The position numbers and the translations under genes are program-made. From the NCBI RefSeq assembly GCF_000003605.2, contig NW_003137329.1:500588-524981 (forward strand): a stretch of 24,394 bases of DNA, given 5' to 3'. This DNA comes from Saccoglossus kowalevskii. Taxonomy: Eukaryota; Hemichordata; Enteropneusta; Harrimaniidae. The notes under the pieces were generated by a model, which worked only from the letters and a program-made list of their open reading frames with translations, ran no database searches and was not told the DNA's origin. Of the stretch, positions 18,862 to 24,394 are shown piece after piece. Each line of letters begins with the position of its first letter. The stretch's first letter is position 1.

Positions 18862-18977
18862 GGTCGTCACTTGCGCAGGAATTGAGTCACAAGCAACGAT
18901 AACAACACGCTCTAAAAACGCATTGTTTGTGAACAATGACACGCTATAGCCATCTGACGCATGCGCAGGTGATGACC
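18862..18977. mobile_element. candidate small palindromic element
   Basis: GGTCGTCACTTGCGCAGG (18862-18879) is the imperfect inverse of the right end at 18961-18977 (complement GGTCATCACCTGCGCAT). The centre has a 7-bp stem (CATTGTT, loop TGTG, AACAATG) near 18920. The 116-bp block is CpG-rich compared with its AT-rich flanks. I take it as a short MITE-like insertion. CATGCGCAG inside also resembles an NRF1 half-site, so a regulatory element is an alternative. Confidence 0.45.
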
Positions 18978-19483
18978 ATCTCGCTTTAAAATCATCCTCC
19001 TAATAAGCTATAGTGATGATCTTGAGATGCAATACTCAATGAAACCAACATTCACAAAATATTGTCTTGTGAAATTGTTTACAGTTGAGTACAATTTTGA
19101 TATACAAACACTATGTGTGCCATAAAATGACATCAATCATGCCATGTGTCCGCAAAGTATAATGGATAATATTTTATATTCTGACGACTTTATTGTACAT
19201 GTATGGGAGTGGGGGTCAATGCTCTTAAGAACCAACACACCTTTGTATATATATTTTCTTGTACATTTCTTGTCATTGACATTATTACGGTATGTGCCTT
19301 TTATGTTTGATGTATGTTTACGTCAGCCTTCATGTATTAATGTGTGTAAAATTAATATGATACTAGCATGCAATTATTTAATAAAATCTACTTTTTGATA
19401 CATTGGTATTTGTATAATCACATCAAGATATTGTGATCTCTGTAGTTTATGTGGTGAATGTGGAATGACATTTTTATACATGG
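18978..19483. other. intergenic DNA
   Basis: AT-rich with no gene supported. The last 40 bases begin to resemble the tandem array that follows (for example GTGGAATGACATTTTTATAC). Confidence 0.6.
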
Positions 19484-20302
19484 TTGTTTTCACTAACATT
19501 TGATATGAAGTTGAATGATTTCACAGACATTTATATGTGTTTGATTGCACTAACACTTGATAATGTAGTTGATTTCATCTGATATTTGGTTGATTTCACT
19601 GACATTTGAAAATGTGGTTGATTTCACTGATATTTGACATGTGGTTGATTTCACTGATATTTGACCTGTGGTTGATTTCACTGACATTTGATGTATGGTT
19701 GATTTTGCTGGCATTTGATTTGTGATAAATTTCACTGACATTTATTATGTGGTTGATTTCACTAACATTTGATACAGTTGATTTCACTGACCTTTGGTTG
19801 ATTTCACTAACATTTGATACAGTTGATTTCACTGACCTTTGGTTGATTCCACTGACATTCGATGTATGGTTGACTTCACCAACATTTGATACATACCCGG
19901 TAGTTGATTTCACTGACATTTGATATATGGTTGATTTTACTTACTGACATTTGATATGTGGGTTGATTTCACTGTCATTTTATATGTCCTTGATTTCACT
20001 ACTGACATTTGATAATGGATGTGAATTACTGACATTTGATATGTGGTAGATTTCACTGCCATTTGATATATGGTTGACTTGACCAACATTTGATACATAG
20101 TTGATTTCACTGACATTTGATATATGGTTGACTTAACCAACATTTGATACATAGTTAATTTCACTGACATTTGATATATGGTTGACTTAAACAACATTTG
20201 ATACATAGTTGATTTGACATTTGATTTCTTTCACTGCCATTTGATATGTGGCCGATTTCACCAAAACTTGTTATGTAGTTGATTTCACTAACATTTAACA
20301 CG
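19484..20302. repeat. 27-bp degenerate tandem array (~30 units)
   Basis: About 30 units start with TTGATTTCACTGACATTTGA and are mostly 27 bp, with some of 20-25 bp. The array has inner order. From 20047 to 20208 two unit types alternate (TTGACTTAACCAACATTTGA and TTGATTTCACTGACATTTGA), giving a 54-bp higher-order repeat. Near 19770-19845 a 25+20-bp pair is repeated twice. Because 27 is a multiple of three, minus-strand frames stay open as 9-residue repeats (Q-M-S-V-K-S-T-x-Y). I regard these as by-products. Confidence 0.9.
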
Positions 20303-20319
20303 TCGAATAACAATTTCTG

Positions 20320-21862
20320 GAAAGTAAAGAAATCCGTCTACATAGTTTGGAGAGTCGCTTTGGTAGGCGGGATAGTAACCTGAAAAGCCATAAAAGGCAT
20401 CATTCTGCAAAGTTTGAAGTCACTTTGAATAGTAGGGAAATTGCCTGAAAAAAAAACGCATAAAGTTCGTTATTCGCCCTTGAAGACGTTTTGATTGAAA
20501 AGTCATAAAGACTACAATGTCTACAATGTTCGGAGAGTCGCTCTGGGCCCAGAACAGTTTCCTCATAAATAATTAAAGCCATCTACAAAGTAAGAAAAGT
20601 CACTTTGGAGGTGGAAAAGTCATAAAAGCTATTTGCCAATTGCAAGTTAGAAATGTTGCTTTTGTATGCTTGAAAATTGGCTGGAAAGTCAAGCAAGTTG
20701 TAGGCAAAATTTGGTGGTTCGTCTAGAAGGCAAGAATGTAGCCTGAAAATAAATAAAATCATTATTGGGGGGGGGGGGTCGCTTAGGAACTTCAAAGTGA
20801 GAAGGTAGCTTGAGAAGTAATAAAAGTTATGGATAAAGTACAAAAGTTCACTTTGGAAAACGAGAAAGTTGCTTGTAAAGTAAATAACATCGTCTGCAAA
20901 GTAGTTTTTCAAGGCACTAAATGTGCCTTAAAAACTCATGCAAGTCGTTGGCAAATATCAGAGAGTCGCTTTGGAATGCATGTTGTCTAAAAAATAAAGA
21001 TCGGCAATTGCAAAGTACCAAATCTCGCTTTGAAATAAGGAAAATTTGCCTGAAAAGCGGAGCAAGTCGTCGGCGAAAGTTCGCTTTAGTAGCAGACGGG
21101 AAATTTTGAAAAGTTGTTTTTCAAGGTACTAGATTTGCCTAAAAACTCATGATAGACATAGAGAAATATCAGAGAGACGCTTTGGAATGCGGGAATGTTG
21201 CCTGAAGAGTCAAGAGAGACAGTTCGAAAAGTTGATTTTGAAGGTGGGTGGTTGCCTGAAAAGTCATGAAAAGTCGTCGGCAAAGCTTAGAAACTCGATT
21301 TGGAAAATGGGAAAGTTGCCCTAAAAGTAAATAAAATTGTCTGCAAAGTTCGTTTGCCTATAAACTCAAATATCAGGGAGTCAAATCTGAAGGCCAGAAT
21401 GTTCCAAGGATATTCAAGAAGGTCATCATTTGCAAAGTTTTAAAAGTCAATTTTGAATGTAAGTAAACAGTCTGAAAAATTATTGACAAAGTTCGGAGAA
21501 TCGCTCGAGAAAGCAGATGAACATACCGGTAATACAAATTCTTGTACGAAAAGTTATATTTTTGAGGCGCTAAATTTGCCTTAAAAGTCATTAAAGTCAT
21601 AGGGAAAGTTCAAAAACTCGCATTGAAAGGCAAGAAAGTTGCCTGAAAGTCGTTGGCAAAGTTCGAAAAGTCGCTTTTGAAGGTGAAAAATTGCTTGAAA
21701 AGTCGGTAAAAACGTGTGCAAAGCTTAAATAGTCATTTTTAAAGGAGATACTGTTTGCCTGAAAAGCTACCAATAGACAAAGTTGGAAAGTCGATTTTGA
21801 AGGCGGGAAAGATGCTTGAAAAGTCAAAGACGCCAGTTGCAAAGTTTGTAAAGTCTGATACT
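20320..21862. repeat. ~58-bp degenerate tandem array (~26 units)
   Basis: Units follow the pattern GCAAAGTTCGAAAAGTCGCT, then TTTGAAGGCGGGAAAGTTGC, then CTGAAAAGTCATAAAG. Consecutive unit starts at 21605, 21658, 21720, 21779 and 21841 give periods of 53-62 bp. Divergence between units is high, so the array is old. It begins within about 20 bp of the end of the 27-bp array, with unrelated sequence. A G12 run interrupts it at 20767-20778. Minus-strand frames show a weak S-K-x-T-F-R-T-L motif but shift, because the period is not a multiple of three. Confidence 0.88.
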
Positions 21863-22315
21863 CCAAGATATTTCAAGACTGAATCGTAAATGTGATGCTG
21901 ACATGATGTCAAACTTTAAAGGCATGAAGGTTACTCATTATGCAAGACTTGCACCAATGTAATACATTAGAAGCAATTCTCAGGTTATCTACTGACAACT
22001 ACAGAATTATCGTTATCTATCGATCTCTCTACTTAACTCAAAAAACAAGACAACAAACATTTCTTTCTTTGAACTTGAAGAATTCGCCGATAGGCCCAGG
22101 GCTGGTGAATTGACAACATCGCACCGACTGGCAGTATTGCACAGTATTGCACTATATAGTTAACATAATACATAACAGATGTATCATTCCGTGTTAAAAT
22201 ATTTCAGGTGTGATCCTAATAGAAGTAAACACGGGAACAATATTGAAATATAAAATTGAATTCAAAGAAAGCTTATGTCTATCGACGTTCCTCAGTACAC
22301 CACCGCCATCGCTGG
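21863..22315. other. unassigned intergenic DNA
   Basis: No coding region, repeat or RNA is supported. It lies between the tandem array and the hairpin element. Confidence 0.6.
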
Positions 22316-22574
22316 TAAATAACACCGAATAAACGGCATGGTAAATACTCGGTCACATCATGGAGGTAAAAACTCATGGTCAAATCAAAGTAAAATGTAC
22401 TTGGGAAGCCCAGTGGTGAACATGTTCTGTGACGTGAAGCTTGGCGGTTAGGTACCGTACACGAGCGCCTGGCTTCACGTCACAACACGTGTTCACCACC
22501 GGGCATCCCGGGCCAAGTACATTTTACTTTGATTTGACGTTGTATTTACCATGCCGTTTATTCGGTCGTATTTA
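22316..22574. mobile_element. long hairpin (foldback) element
   Basis: The two halves are near-complete inverted repeats around 22441-22471. Perfect or near-perfect stem blocks are 22326-22348 with 22542-22564 (23 bp), 22380-22404 with 22513-22537 (25 bp) and 22413-22440 with 22472-22499 (25 of 28 bp). The left arm carries about 31 extra bases (22349-22379) that would bulge out. The outer ends match as TAAATA. It has no coding capacity. It resembles a foldback or MITE-type transposon. A recent inverted duplication is the alternative. Confidence 0.82.
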
Positions 22575-22853
22575 TTTGCTTTATTTTCTATGTCAGCAGC
22601 AACTATGAGCCCAGGGCTATGAGTTGAGAATTATTTCTCAGTACTTACCCCTACCGCTGCTTGTTCCTGTGCTCTAGCTGCTCTAGGTGTGAGTATTGCG
22701 ATGAGAGCGAGGTGGATATGACGTTCGTATATTCTCGCAGTATCCGTTCCATCCGATTTTATGATAATATACTATTACATTTAATAGACAGAATCTCCCA
22801 ATATTGAATATCATGGCATAACCAAAGATATTGAAAAAAAATATCAAAGTTAG
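22575..22853. other. short gap with a possible minus-strand open segment
   Basis: On the minus strand about 49 codons are open from near 22768 to 22624, reading through TPRAARAQEQAAVG up to a consensus donor GTAAGT (complement of ACTTAC at 22643-22648). No ATG, acceptor or family match was found, so no gene is called. Confidence 0.25.
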
Positions 22854-23017
<164 letters not shown>

Positions 23018-23500
23018 AACGTAATTGCACAGTGACTAGGTTTAAGCACTCTCCTATGTGAAACATGCTTTAATATCGCGATAGCATGTGTTGACACTAT
23101 ATCTGGTCTAATATGTTATTGTTTTATTTATTATTTACTTAAAACGGGCAACCACACACATGTCTAGCCTTCCAACCTCAGACTAGTAATACATTACTAG
23201 TCTGAGTTCCAACCGAGACCTACCCTAACAATTTATAATGTAATTAAATTGTAATTTCGTTATAGCGCCCTCCTGTGAGAATTGTGCTTCAATTCGTGTT
23301 TTCATGTGTTAGCCCGTTTTAAACATACTTTAAAATAAATAGCACTACACCAACTCTAACATATCTACAAGGTTCCTTTATAATTACTAACGTAGGTAAT
23401 ACGCATATATCGTATATTTCTATATAGGGAACCACTGTGTATCATCAAATCCACTGTGTCCCACGTAGATCATAATTGCATCATGGTTAGATAGCGCTCC
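23018..23500. other. intergenic DNA with small inverted repeats
   Basis: It contains the perfect palindrome at 23177-23206. An outer 11-bp inverted pair (TTAAAACGGGC at 23139-23149, GCCCGTTTTAA at 23312-23322) encloses it. No gene is supported. Confidence 0.5.
23177..23206. repeat. perfect 14-bp-stem palindrome with flanking direct repeats
   Basis: CTCAGACTAGTAAT, a 2-nt spacer AC, then ATTACTAGTCTGAG. The palindrome is bracketed by the direct repeat TTCCAACC (23170-23177 and 23207-23214), as an insertion with target duplication or a replication snap-back would leave. Confidence 0.8.
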
Positions 23501-23995
23501 AACAGGCCAATCAGTGCCCGAAACTATCCACGCTAAACTAGCACATATCTGATAGCCGCGACAAGCCACAGTCAGCAGGCGTACAAATGATAATAAATGC
23601 GATTCATTTAGCACCCATATTTACTATATGCCTGGGGTCGCCATCTTGAATACGATTTGAAACTAACTCGAAAGAGAAAGAGACAAGTTGTGGAACGCGT
23701 TTTACATTTTCCCAATTTTCACAGCTAAACGACCATTTGGCCAATAAAATTCGCCGAATTCGTTGATTTTTTGTGGAAAAATCCCTTGCATACAAACACC
23801 TAATTACACGACAGTGGGTTGCATTCGCCCTAACACCGTCTACGCCCATATCGTCAATAAAACCAAATACGGCCGCAAAATGAACGCCAAACTAGCATAG
23901 TCTGAACTAACTACGCCACCCACTAACCTGAAAAGCAGCCTAGGATAACTGAACCAATCAGACTCGGGACCCATTGTCTAGCTCCGCCCAACTGT
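23501..23995. promoter_or_regulatory. candidate promoter with CCAAT boxes, GC box and YY1-like site
   Basis: CpGs are denser than in the flanking DNA. CCAAT boxes occur at 23507-23513 (CCAATCA), 23741-23745 (GGCCAATAA) and 23954-23960 (CCAATCA). A GC box, CTCCGCCC, lies at 23982-23989. A YY1-type motif CAAGATGGCG lies on the minus strand at 23639-23648. YY1 motifs often sit just downstream of start sites in the sense direction, so a leftward promoter starting near 23.7 kb is my best guess. No exon was found to confirm it. Confidence 0.35.
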
Positions 23996-24278
23996 CAACA
24001 TTTTCTATTGAATTTCCCAAAATACAACACACACAGGGAAAACTTCATCCAAAAAATTATGATACTACTTTCAAGCAAAAATAAAAATACACAATTCACA
24101 TATATACTCTCAAGCCAAGATCCCAGCATAACTTGCCAATTATATTTCAACAACGCACAGATTTATTTAACCTTTAAATTCTAGTAACGTACTTTTTATA
24201 ATATGTTTACATATATCTTGTTATTATTTTAAAACTCTTTTTGCTGTACTTATCCTATGTAAATCTTTTTACATAAAC
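23996..24278. other. AT-rich DNA
   Basis: I see nothing recognisable between the candidate promoter and the terminal microsatellite. Confidence 0.6.

Positions 24279-24394
<116 letters not shown>

Noticed and set aside
19550-20206. Minus-strand frames of 63-107 codons with Q-M-S-V-K-S-T repeats
   Set aside because: They arise because the tandem unit is 27 bp and stop-poor on that strand. No promoter, conserved start or unique sequence supports a gene.
22096-22618. GCCCAGGGCT direct repeats flanking the hairpin region at 22096 and 22609
   Set aside because: They lie about 220 bp and 35 bp outside the hairpin ends. A 10-bp match is expected by chance many times in this window, so it is not a convincing target duplication.
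23604-23849. 81-codon minus-strand frame
   Set aside because: It overlaps the YY1/CCAAT cluster and resembles promoter or 5' leader DNA rather than a known protein. The ATG in the YY1 motif meets a stop after five codons.

Overview
The window is AT-rich animal DNA with GT-AG introns, long intergenic spans, minisatellites, small palindromic transposons and a 5'-truncated LINE. The one gene I can identify with confidence is a complete KIF9-family kinesin on the + strand. Its 14 coding exons join in phase into an 816-residue protein, and human KIF9 is about 790. The AT-rich, repeat-rich setting and strong KIF9 similarity suggest a non-vertebrate animal, plausibly a marine invertebrate deuterostome or lophotrochozoan. 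The sequence alone does not fix the species.

Layout, left to right. 1-4830: AT-rich non-coding DNA with one degenerate minisatellite (about 2002-2227). 4830-6010: relatively CpG-rich and promoter-like, with tandem ETS-type sites, an RFX X-box-like site and two outward-facing splice donors (minus strand at 5202, plus strand at 5722). This looks like a divergent promoter serving kif9 and an unidentified leftward gene. 6898-18037: kif9 coding exons, with a poly(A) signal at 18249. Its introns carry a LINE 3' remnant, two copies of a TA-flanked MITE, one foldback MITE and a minisatellite of about 22 bp. 18862-18977: a small palindromic element. 19484-21862: two abutting degenerate tandem arrays, about 27 bp and then about 58 bp per unit. 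22316-22574: a long hairpin (foldback) element. 22854-23017: (TTTA)n. 23177-23206: a perfect palindrome. 23500-23990: CCAAT boxes, a GC box and a YY1-like site, possibly another promoter. 24279 to the end: (ATT)n.

KIF9 proteins are known as kinesins of motile cilia and flagella, associated with the axonemal central apparatus. An X-box in the promoter would fit that role. No operon-like system, CRISPR array, tRNA or rRNA was seen. The least explained structures are the double tandem array downstream of kif9, the long hairpin, and the MITE and minisatellite relatives sharing one motif at 2.1 kb and 12.2 kb.
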